64,000 nt of DNA from Roseiarcus sp963761435 (lineage in GTDB: Bacteria > Pseudomonadota > Alphaproteobacteria > Rhizobiales > Beijerinckiaceae), in NCBI GenBank assembly GCA_963761435.1, contig CAVXHJ010000011.1, positions 62,001 through 126,000 of the forward strand, in the 5' to 3' direction. Positions within the stretch are counted from its first letter, which is position 1, and each line of letters starts with the position of its first letter. The notes below the pieces were generated by a model. It was not told where the DNA came from. It searched no databases and was given only the letters and a program-made list of their open reading frames with translations. Of this stretch, positions 41,659 through 49,426 are shown piece after piece. The position numbers and the translations under genes were made by a program.

Positions 41659-42588
41659 TCATCCAGCGAGGAGCGCCTCGACCTCGGCCCGCGTCGGCGG
41701 ATCGGAGCCCTTGCGCGTGCAAGTGATCGCTGAAGCAGCCGCCGCGAAGCGCAGCCACGCTTCCAGTTCGCTGCGAGTCGGCCGAGCGGCTCCGGCGCCG
41801 AGCGCGTGGTCGCGATCCATCGCCGACAGAAGAGCGGACATGAAACTGTCCCCGGCGCCGACGGTATCCACAACTTCGACATGGGGCGCGGCGACCGCTG
41901 CCTTTTCCTTACCAAGCATGGCGACTGCGCCGCGTTCTCCAAGCGTCGCGACACAAAATCGTGGCCCGGACTTGGCCCAGGACGCGAGAGCGTCCTCGAC
42001 CGAGCGGGTCGGATAGAGCCACTGGAGGTCCTCCTCGCTCGCCTTGACAACATGCGCGAGGGCGACCTGGCTCTCGACCAACCCCCTTACCGAATCACGG
42101 TCTGGAGTCACGAACGGGCGGATGTTCGGATCAAAACTCACCGTCGCCTGCCGCCCGGCGGCCCGCATCGCCGCGACGACGCTCTGGCCGTGGCGCTCGA
42201 CTGCGGAGAAGGAACCGACATGCAGATGTCGCGCGCCCTTCGGCCATTCCTTCGGGAAGGGCCAGGGACCGTCGTAGGCGGTGCCGTCGAGGTAGAAGGA
42301 ATAGCGCGATCCCGTCTTGGCCGTGCCGCGCATGACGAAGGCGAGGGTGGTCGGCCGCAGGTCGCGGGCGATAAAGCCGAGGTCGACGCCGCCTTCGGCG
42401 AGCGCGGCGGCGAGCGCTTCGCCATTGCCGTCGGCCGAAATCCGCGAGACGAAACCGGTTTGCGAGCCCAGCCGCGCCAGGCCGATGGCGACATTGTAGG
42501 GCGACCCCCCCAGCACCGCGTCATAGGCGCTCGCCTTGAGCGGATCGGGGATGAGGTCGATCAACGCCTCCCCTGAAATCAGAATCAT
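41659..42588 (-). CDS. PfkB-family sugar kinase (fructokinase-like)
   Basis: 309 aa ribokinase-fold enzyme. N-terminal ILISGEALIDLIPD and GGSPYNVAIGLARLG, anion-hole and base in VEVVDTVGAGDSFMSALLSAM (GAGD). Close to fructokinases. It ends the minus-strand arm of the sugar-acid cluster (FAH, dehydrogenase, kinase), where a 2-keto-3-deoxy-sugar-acid or hexose could be its substrate. The motif set does not discriminate between them. Confidence 0.85.
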   Translation of the reverse strand: MILISGEALIDLIPDPLKASAYDAVLGGSPYNVAIGLARLGSQTGFVSRISADGNGEALAAALAEGGVDLGFIARDLRPTTLAFVMRGTAKTGSRYSFYLDGTAYDGPWPFPKEWPKGARHLHVGSFSAVERHGQSVVAAMRAAGRQATVSFDPNIRPFVTPDRDSVRGLVESQVALAHVVKASEEDLQWLYPTRSVEDALASWAKSGPRFCVATLGERGAVAMLGKEKAAVAAPHVEVVDTVGAGDSFMSALLSAMDRDHALGAGAARPTRSELEAWLRFAAAASAITCTRKGSDPPTRAEVEALLAG

Positions 42589-42625
42589 CTTTTCGGTCGC
42601 CCTTGAACGCTCGTCACCATCCGCA

Positions 42626-44065
42626 TCAGGCGAGTGCGTAGACGGTCTTCACCGTCGTGTAGAATTCGACCGCGTAGCGCCCCTGTTCCCTCGGTCCGAG
42701 GTTCGACCCTTTCCGGCCGCCGAAGGGCGCGTGGTAGTCGACTCCAGCGGTCGGCAGATTGACCATCGCCATGCCCGCCTCGACGTTGCGCTTGAAATGC
42801 GAGGCCCGCTTGAGGCTCGTGGTGCAGATGCCGGCGCACAGGCCGAACTCGGTGTCGTTCGCGATCGCCAAAGCATGATCGTAATCCCGGGCCGGGATCA
42901 TGGCCGAGACCGGGCCGAAGATCTCTTCGCGCGAAATACGCATCGAATTGTCAGCGTCAAGGAAGAGCGCCGGCGCCATGTAGAATCCGGGCGTGGCGCG
43001 GTTGAGCCGCTCGCCGCCAAGCGCGAGCTTCGCCCCTTCGCGCTGGCCGATTGCAACGTAAGAGAGATTCTGCTCCAGCTGAGCCGCATCCACGACGGGC
43101 CCAATATGCGTCCCGGGCTTCAGCGCGTCGTCGACGACAAGAGAGCGCATCCGCTCCGTCAACGCTTCGGCGAATCGTCCATAGATCGGCTCCTCCACAA
43201 TGAGGCGCGACGACGCGGTGCAGCGTTGGCCGGTTGAAAAATACGCGCCATTGACTGCGCACTCGACAGCGTTCGGCAGATCGGCGTCGGCAAGCACGAC
43301 GAGCGGATTCTTGCCGCCCATTTCGAGCTGGAACCTGCGCATCGCGCTGGCGCAGGCCGCCGCCACCCGGCGACCGGTCGTGACCGAGCCGGTGAATGTG
43401 ACCGCGTCAACCTTTTTATGGTCGAGGATCGCCTGGCCGACCGTCGAGCCGCGCCCGACGACAAGGTTGAACACTCCCTTTGGAACCCCCGCGCGGACAA
43501 TGATCTCAGCCAGCGCATGAGCGGAGCCGGGGACGAGGTCGGCGGGCTTGAAGACGACGGTGTTGCCGTAGGCGAGGGCGGGCGCGATCTTCCAGGCGGG
43601 GATCGCGATCGGGAAATTCCACGGCGCGATGATGCCGACCACACCGATCGGCTCGCGCGTGACTTCGATGTCGACGTTCGGCCGCACGCTGGCAAACTTC
43701 TCCCCGGGGATTCTCAGAGCTTCCCCGGCGAAGAAGTCGAAGATCTGCCCGGCCCGGCCGGCCTCGGCGACGCCTTCAGCCAGCGTCTTGCCCTCTTCAC
43801 GCGAAAGAAGGCGCCCAAGCTCGTCGCGCCGCGCCAGGATCTCGGTCGAAACTCGAAGGAGGATGTCGTGCCGCTCCTGCGGCGTCGTTCGCGCCCAGGC
43901 GGGGAAGGCGGCGTGCGCGGCCTCGATCGCTGCGGCTGTTTGGGCGGCGTCAGCCTGCCCATACTCGCCCACGACGTCGTTAGTGTCCGACGGGTTGATG
44001 TCGCGCGTGACCGAGACACCCTCCACCCATTCGCCGGCGATGAAATTCTTGTGGTGCGCGCCCAT
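42626..44065 (-). CDS. Aldehyde dehydrogenase, probably 2-oxoglutarate semialdehyde dehydrogenase
   Basis: 479 aa. NAD(P)-binding IIAPWNFPIAIPAWKIAPALAYGNTVVFKPA and FTGSVTTGRR, catalytic Glu in LEMGGKNPLVVL, catalytic Cys in GQRCTASSRLIV. The C-terminal GVDYHAPFGGRKGSNLGPREQGRYAVEFYTTVKTVY is close to 2-oxoglutarate semialdehyde dehydrogenases of pentonate and glucarate pathways. This fits the dehydratase and AraD1 genes across the divergent promoter. GAGGAA precedes the ATG at 44065; the longer frame from 44167 is not supported. Confidence 0.85.
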   Translation of the reverse strand: MGAHHKNFIAGEWVEGVSVTRDINPSDTNDVVGEYGQADAAQTAAAIEAAHAAFPAWARTTPQERHDILLRVSTEILARRDELGRLLSREEGKTLAEGVAEAGRAGQIFDFFAGEALRIPGEKFASVRPNVDIEVTREPIGVVGIIAPWNFPIAIPAWKIAPALAYGNTVVFKPADLVPGSAHALAEIIVRAGVPKGVFNLVVGRGSTVGQAILDHKKVDAVTFTGSVTTGRRVAAACASAMRRFQLEMGGKNPLVVLADADLPNAVECAVNGAYFSTGQRCTASSRLIVEEPIYGRFAEALTERMRSLVVDDALKPGTHIGPVVDAAQLEQNLSYVAIGQREGAKLALGGERLNRATPGFYMAPALFLDADNSMRISREEIFGPVSAMIPARDYDHALAIANDTEFGLCAGICTTSLKRASHFKRNVEAGMAMVNLPTAGVDYHAPFGGRKGSNLGPREQGRYAVEFYTTVKTVYALA

Positions 44066-44109
44066 GCCAGTTCCTCGAATATTCAATCGACCTTCTACGG
44101 CCAAGGCCC

Positions 44110-45289
44110 TCAAATCAACCCCCGCCGAGCGAGATTGCGCATAAGCGCGCCAGCGCCGAACGTCCAACGCTCACATTCTTCGCACGGCCGCATCCGATTC
44201 ACGAGCCGGCCGAGCTTTTCCGCGCCGATCGTGACGATATCGCCGGTCTTGTGAGTGAACCCCATGCCGGGAGCGCCGCGATCAGCCACCGGGGCGAACA
44301 TCGTCCCGAGCAAAAGGACGAGCCCGTCGGGGTAGGCGTGGCTCGCGCCAATCGTCTGCGCGACGATATCGCTTGGATCGCGACTGATCTTGGCCATCGA
44401 CGAGCCGCCTTCGAGCCGGAATCCGTCCTCGCCTTCCACCATCAGCGAGATCGTCGCGGCGCGCACATCGTCGAGCGAGAACGTCGCGTCGAAAAAGCGT
44501 AAGAACGGACCGACCGCGCAACTCGCATTCTGGTCCTTCGCCTTGCTGAGCAGGAGAGCCGACCGTCCCTCGAAATCGCGCAGATTGACGTCATTGCCGA
44601 GCGTCGCGCCAACGATCGCCCCGCTCGAAGCCACCACAAGCGCCACTTCCGGTTCGGGGTTGTTCCAAAGCGAGGCGCTGTGAAATCCAGCGTCATCGCC
44701 CGAGCCGACGGCTGACATCGGCTGGCTCTTGGTGAAGACTTCCGCGTCCGGTCCGATTCCGACTTCCAGATATTGTGACCAGGCGCCCGCTTCAACGAGC
44801 GCCGCCTTGAGTTCGCATCGCCGCAGGCGAACCGGGCCGCAGCGTGGTTAGGTCGTCGCCCAGCACGCGGACGATTTCCTCGCGCGCCTTTGCCGCGCCC
44901 TCGCGGCTCCCGCGGGCGCGTTCCTCGATAACGCGTTCGAGCAGCGATTGAGCGAAGGTCACGCCGGCCGCCTTGATCGCCTGGAGATCGACGGGCGCGA
45001 GAAGCCGCGGGCCGCCGGGCGAGCGCTTCTCGCGCGGGGTGAGGGCGAGAATATCCTTGAGGGCGCCGACGCGCGATCCTTCCGCGGCGCGCAGCGCCTG
45101 GGCCGGAGACGGCGTTTCGCAAAGGTCGCGCATGGTCGCGAACGTCCTGCTGACGTCGAAGACGCCGTCTTCCCTGATCGCAACCACGGACGGGCCGTCG
45201 ACTTCGGGTAGCCACAGGCGAGCGGCGAGGGCGCCGGCGTAGCGGTCCAAAGGCAGCGTCGTCTCCTCGTTCAGTTCCAGAGTCGTCAT
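44110..45289 (-). pseudogene. Fumarylacetoacetate hydrolase family protein, split by a 1-nt insertion
   Basis: The N-terminal 165 codons (44792-45289) and C-terminal 202 codons (44110-44718) belong to one FAH-fold gene. At 44815 an extra base after the codon for AAM breaks the frame. Dropping it gives ELKAALVEAGAWSQYLEVGI...DAEVFTKSQPMSAVGSG and joins the halves into about 390 residues. The C-terminal half contains the FAH metal-site pattern NPEPEVALVV and GNDVNLRDFEGRSALLLSKAKDQNASCAVGPFL. Members in such clusters act as 2-keto-3-deoxy-sugar-acid dehydratases or hydrolases. Whether the gene is dead or mis-sequenced cannot be told here. Confidence 0.8.
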
Positions 45290-45346
45290 GGGTCTCCCCG
45301 GTGCGACGCTTTGAGGATTGACGAGGCCGCGCCGCCTCTCTAGCGT

Positions 45347-45358
45347 CTAACATGTTAG
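45347..45358. promoter_or_regulatory. Perfect palindrome CTAACATGTTAG (candidate GntR/FCD operator)
   Basis: A perfect 12-bp palindrome between the divergent FAH and gntR genes, 58 bp before the FAH start and 49 bp before the gntR start. Its form fits FadR-subfamily operators. Confidence 0.55.
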
Positions 45359-45406
45359 CGGGAGCAGGCGAAGCGCTTCGCTTCGCCTTGAGATGCGAGC
45401 AGGGAT

Positions 45407-46090
45407 TTGGCGAAGGGCGCCCATTCGAAGGCGGACGCCGTCTACGGCGAACTGAAAGAAGCGATTCTCTCTGGAGCGCTGGAGCCGGGTTGTCTGATCG
45501 ACAAAGCCGGATTGTGCGAGAAACTCGGCGTTTCGCGCTTTCCCGTTTCCGCCGCGGTCAGCCGGCTTTCCTATGATCGTCTCGTGGACGTCGCTCCCCA
45601 GCATGGCTCCTTCGTCGCGAGAATTTCGCTCAACGACGTACGCGAGCGGTTTTTCATTCGAAGCGCGCTCGAGGGAGAAATCGCGGCCGAAGCCGCCCGA
45701 CGAATGTCCCGCGCGGACAAGGATGCTCTGATGGCCAACCTCAAGAAGGAGGCCGCCGCGGTCGAGGTCGAAGACCGGGCTACGTTCTACGCGCTCGATG
45801 TGGCCTTCCACCATATCTTGACAACTCGGCTCGGCATGGCGCGCGCCCATGACGTTCTTGAAGCCCTGCGGGTCCACCTGGAAAGGGCGCGCAGACTCAC
45901 TATGTCTCCGCCGGGGCGCCTGCGCGCCGCGCTGAAAGAGCACGCCTCGATCGCTGCCGCGATCGAGGGGGGCGACTCATCGGCTGCTCGCGAAGGGATG
46001 AGGCGCCACCTGGATATAACGAGAGCGGCGCTCGAAGCGCTGGCCAAGAAGCAGCCCGGATTATTTTCGCTTCAAGCTGATCCCTCCTGA
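45407..46090 (+). CDS. GntR-family regulator with FCD domain
   Basis: 227 aa. Winged helix (AVYGELKEAILSGALEPGCLIDKAGLCEKLGVSRFPVSAAVSRL) and a C-terminal all-helical FCD domain (RFFIRSALEGEIAAEAA...FHHILTTRLGMARAHDVLEAL...EHASIAAAIEGGD) with the His residues that bind metal or a carboxylate ligand. It starts at TTG with AGGGA upstream. As the first gene of the plus-strand arm it probably senses a sugar acid and represses both arms through the palindrome at 45347. Confidence 0.85.
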   Translation: MAKGAHSKADAVYGELKEAILSGALEPGCLIDKAGLCEKLGVSRFPVSAAVSRLSYDRLVDVAPQHGSFVARISLNDVRERFFIRSALEGEIAAEAARRMSRADKDALMANLKKEAAAVEVEDRATFYALDVAFHHILTTRLGMARAHDVLEALRVHLERARRLTMSPPGRLRAALKEHASIAAAIEGGDSSAAREGMRRHLDITRAALEALAKKQPGLFSLQADPS

Positions 46091-46102
46091 ACGGTAACAA
46101 AC

Positions 46103-47623
46103 ATGACAACGCCTCGCGCGCTGCGCCTCGACCCCTCGGATAACGTCGTCATCGCGATCGACGAGATCCCCGCCGGCGTGGAGCCCTTAAAGGGCGTTAG
46201 CGCTCGCGAGCGCATCCCGAGAGGCCACAAGATGGCGGTCGCCGCCGTCGAGGCCGGCGCGCCGATCCGCAAATTCGGGCAGATCATAGGTTTTGCCTCC
46301 CGGCCGGTTTCTGCCGGCGAATGGGTGCACGAGCACAATTGCGGCGTGAAGGAGTTCATCCGCGACTATCATTTCGGCGAGGACGCTCGCTCCGAGACGA
46401 TCGCCGCGGTTGAGAGTCAGCCGACTTTCCAGGGCTTTCGGCGCGCGAGCGGGAAAGTCGGAACGCGCAACTATGTCGCGATCCTAACTTCGGTGAATTG
46501 CTCGGCGACCGTCGCGCGCTTGATCGCGCGGGAAGTTGAACGGTCCGGAAGTCTTGCCGACTATCCCAATGTCGACGGAGTCATCGCCCTCGTGCACGGC
46601 ACAGGGTGCGGCATCGCGGCAAAGGGCGAGGGGTTCGATGCGCTCATGCGCACTCAGTGGGGCTACGCCGGCAATCCCAACATCGGTGCGACCTTGATGG
46701 TCGGGCTCGGCTGTGAGGTGTTTCAGATCGGCCGCATGAAGGAGGAATACGGGATCGTCGAGGGCGAGTCGTTCCGCAGCCTGACGATTCAAGCGACCGG
46801 AGGCACGCGCAAGACGGTCGCTGCTGGCGTGGAGCGCATCCGCGCCATGTTGCCCGAGCTCAACCGCGCTAAGCGAGAGCCTACGCCGGCAGGCGAACTG
46901 ACGCTTGCGCTCCAGTGCGGCGGCTCCGACGGCTATTCAGGCATCACCGCCAATCCGGCGCTTGGCGCAGCGGCCGATATCCTGGTGCGCAATGGCGGCA
47001 CGGCGATTCTTTCGGAGACGCCGGAGATTTACGGGGCCGAGCACCTTCTCACTCGGCGCGCCGCGACGCCGGAAATCGGGCAAAAGCTCGTCGAGCGCAT
47101 CCGGTGGTGGGAAGATTATTGTGCGCGGAACGGCGGCGAAATGAACAACAATCCCTCGCCCGGAAACAAAGCCGGGGGCCTGACGACCATCCTCGAGAAG
47201 TCCTTGGGCGCGGCAGCAAAGGGAGGCACGACCCCGCTCAACGAGGTCTACCAATATGCCGAACCCGTCACAGCCAAGGGCTTCGTGTTTATGGATACGC
47301 CCGGCTACGATCCGGTGTCGGCGACCGGGCAGGTCGCGGGCGGCGCCAATGTGCTCGCGTTCACCACCGGACGGGGCTCGGCCTACGGCTGCAAGCCGAC
47401 GCCGTCGATCAAACTCGCCACCAACAGCGACACCTACCGCAGGATGATCGAGGACATGGACATCAATTGCGGCGATGTCGTCGATGGCGTCTCGATCGCT
47501 GACAAGGGCAAGGAGATTTTCGACAAGATTCTCGCCGTCGCCTCGGGCGAACGGACCAAATCGGAACTCTTGGGGTACGGCGACGCGGAATTCACGCCCT
47601 GGCAGATCGGAGCGACAATGTGA
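46103..47623 (+). CDS. Altronate/galactarate-type dehydratase (UxaA/GarD family)
   Basis: 506 aa. N-terminal SAF domain (residues about 10-90, VVIAIDEIPAGVEPL...RGHKMAVAAVEAGAPIRKFGQIIG) and a large UxaA/GarD catalytic domain with NYVAILTSVNCSATVA, LVHGTGCGIAAKGEGFD, LALQCGGSDGYSGITANPALG and the end GYGDAEFTPWQIGATM. It removes water from an aldonate or aldarate using iron. Altronate, galactarate and related acids are the possible substrates. It starts 12 nt after gntR. Confidence 0.9.
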   Translation: MTTPRALRLDPSDNVVIAIDEIPAGVEPLKGVSARERIPRGHKMAVAAVEAGAPIRKFGQIIGFASRPVSAGEWVHEHNCGVKEFIRDYHFGEDARSETIAAVESQPTFQGFRRASGKVGTRNYVAILTSVNCSATVARLIAREVERSGSLADYPNVDGVIALVHGTGCGIAAKGEGFDALMRTQWGYAGNPNIGATLMVGLGCEVFQIGRMKEEYGIVEGESFRSLTIQATGGTRKTVAAGVERIRAMLPELNRAKREPTPAGELTLALQCGGSDGYSGITANPALGAAADILVRNGGTAILSETPEIYGAEHLLTRRAATPEIGQKLVERIRWWEDYCARNGGEMNNNPSPGNKAGGLTTILEKSLGAAAKGGTTPLNEVYQYAEPVTAKGFVFMDTPGYDPVSATGQVAGGANVLAFTTGRGSAYGCKPTPSIKLATNSDTYRRMIEDMDINCGDVVDGVSIADKGKEIFDKILAVASGERTKSELLGYGDAEFTPWQIGATM

Positions 47624-47706
47624 CTGGCGTCGGTCCTCTGACGAATGGAGGGCGCTGGCGCGGTGGAGATGCTTCGAAGCTGCGCGCGTTGGGGATTCCT
47701 GGCGAC

Positions 47707-48390
47707 ATGAAAACCGCGCTGCTGTTCGATCTCGATGGGACGCTTGTAGACAGCGACGCCGAGCATTTGGTCGCATTCCAGCGCGTGTTTGCGCCGCACG
47801 GAATCAAGCTCGATCGTTCCGAATACGCCGCCAACATCATGGGCGCATCGAACGAAATCATAGCGCGTCGCTATCTTTCCCACCTGTCGCCGCATGAGCA
47901 GGCCGCGATCCTGGACGCGAAAGAATCAGCCTATCGCGACGGCCTGGGCGACCTTGAGCCCATTCTGGGCGCCCTCGCCCTCCTCGATTTCGCCGAGCGG
48001 CGCGGGCTCAAACGCGCCGTGGTGACGAATGCGCCGCGCGCCAATGCTGAAAAGGTTCTCGCGGCGCTGGGGATTGGGCGCCGTTTGCCGATTCTGGTGA
48101 TCGGCGGGGAGCTTCCCCGCTCCAAGCCTGATCCCTTGCCCTATCTGACGGCGCTCGAGCGTACCGGCGCGCTGGCGGCGCATTCGATCGCCTTCGAAGA
48201 TTCTTTGTCTGGCGTTCGCGCCGCTGCAGCTGCGGGCCTGGCCGTGGTCGGCATGACGACGACGCTTGATTCGCAAACGCTGTTCCAGGCCGGAGCCACC
48301 ATGGCGGCCAGCAATTTCACCGATCCGCGCATCTTCGACCTGATTGAAGCGCGGATCAATTCAGGCGCTGACAAGGGGGTTGACCCGTGA
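47707..48390 (+). CDS. HAD-superfamily phosphatase
   Basis: 227 aa. Motif I LLFDLDGTLVDSD, motif II VVTNAPRAN, motif III Lys in RSKPDPLPYL and motif IV FEDSLSGVRAAAAAGL, with a helical cap: phosphoglycolate-phosphatase/sugar-phosphatase type. A GTG at 47620 that overlaps the dehydratase stop would add 29 unrelated residues; the ATG at 47707 begins at the motif. Its place in the sugar-acid cluster suggests repair or removal of a phosphorylated side product. Confidence 0.85.
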   Translation: MKTALLFDLDGTLVDSDAEHLVAFQRVFAPHGIKLDRSEYAANIMGASNEIIARRYLSHLSPHEQAAILDAKESAYRDGLGDLEPILGALALLDFAERRGLKRAVVTNAPRANAEKVLAALGIGRRLPILVIGGELPRSKPDPLPYLTALERTGALAAHSIAFEDSLSGVRAAAAAGLAVVGMTTTLDSQTLFQAGATMAASNFTDPRIFDLIEARINSGADKGVDP

Positions 48391-49373
48391 GACTGGCGCA
48401 GTTCATCGACGAGAACGGCAAGCGGGCGCTCGCCGCATCGGCGCGCGGCGAAAGCCGGCGGGTCAAGGGCGCGCGAACGATGTTGGACTTCGCGCGCCAG
48501 GCGCTCGCCGGGAATGTTTCATTGCGCAAGCTGATCGCCGATCGGGGGGTAGGCGAACGGGTCGACCTCGTTCGCGCGCTGAAGGAACGACGCGTGCTCG
48601 CTCCGATCGATCATAAGGATCCCGCGCATGTGTTCGTGACGGGCACCGGCCTCACGCATCTGGGTTCGGCGGAGGGACGGGACCGGATGCACAAGGATCT
48701 CGCGGATCCTTCGAAGCTCACCGACTCGATGCGGATGTTCAAGCTTGGTCTGGAGGGCGGCAAACCGGGAAAGAGCGTAACCGGCGCGCAGCCCGAGTGG
48801 TTCTACAAGGGCGACGGTTCAATTCTCGCTGCCCCGGAGGGCGATCTGCCCAGTCCTGCGTTCGCCCTTGATGGCGGCGAAGAACCTGAAATCGTTGGAG
48901 TTTATTTGATCGACGGCGCCGGCGCCCCGGTTCGGATCGGCTTTGCGCTCGGCAATGAGTTCTCCGATCACGTTACCGAACGACAGAACTACCTCCTGCT
49001 CGCACACTCGAAATTGCGGCCGGCGAGTCTCGGCCCGGAACTGCTGATCGGCGATCTGCCGCTCGACGTCCGAGGAGCGTCGCGCATACGTCGGGGCAAG
49101 GAAGTCATCTGGGAAAAACCCTTTCTGTCGGGCGAGCAGAACATGGCCCATTCGATCGCCAATCTGGAGGCGCATCATTTCAAATATGCGCTCTTTAGGC
49201 GGCCCGGCGACGTCCATGTGCATTTTTTCGGCACGGCGACGTTGTCTTTCAGCGATGGAGTCAAAACGCAGAAAGGCGACGTGTTCGAGATCGAGTCGGA
49301 CACTTTCGGTCTGCCGTTGCGCAACCGGCTCTGGGCCGAAAAGCCGACGAGAACGAAGGTGCGAGCGCTTTAG
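48387..49373 (+). CDS. AraD1/GguC-family FAH-fold protein
   Basis: 328 aa. Starts at a GTG overlapping the HAD stop (GTGA). MRLAQFIDENGKRALAAS, VFVTGTGLTHLGSAEGRD, PEIVGVYLIDGAGAPVRIGFALGNEFSDHVTER and KYALFRRPGDVHVHFFGTATLSF are the hallmarks of AraD1/GguC proteins, which accompany arabinose and sugar-acid genes and have been linked to 2-keto-3-deoxy-L-arabinonate dehydration to 2-oxoglutarate semialdehyde. With the semialdehyde dehydrogenase in the other arm this would complete a Weimberg-type route. Confidence 0.85.
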   Translation: MRLAQFIDENGKRALAASARGESRRVKGARTMLDFARQALAGNVSLRKLIADRGVGERVDLVRALKERRVLAPIDHKDPAHVFVTGTGLTHLGSAEGRDRMHKDLADPSKLTDSMRMFKLGLEGGKPGKSVTGAQPEWFYKGDGSILAAPEGDLPSPAFALDGGEEPEIVGVYLIDGAGAPVRIGFALGNEFSDHVTERQNYLLLAHSKLRPASLGPELLIGDLPLDVRGASRIRRGKEVIWEKPFLSGEQNMAHSIANLEAHHFKYALFRRPGDVHVHFFGTATLSFSDGVKTQKGDVFEIESDTFGLPLRNRLWAEKPTRTKVRAL

Positions 49374-49426
49374 CGGGCCAGACCTTAGACGGTTTGCGCG
49401 AGTGTGCGCTGCGCGCCCCCTTGGCG

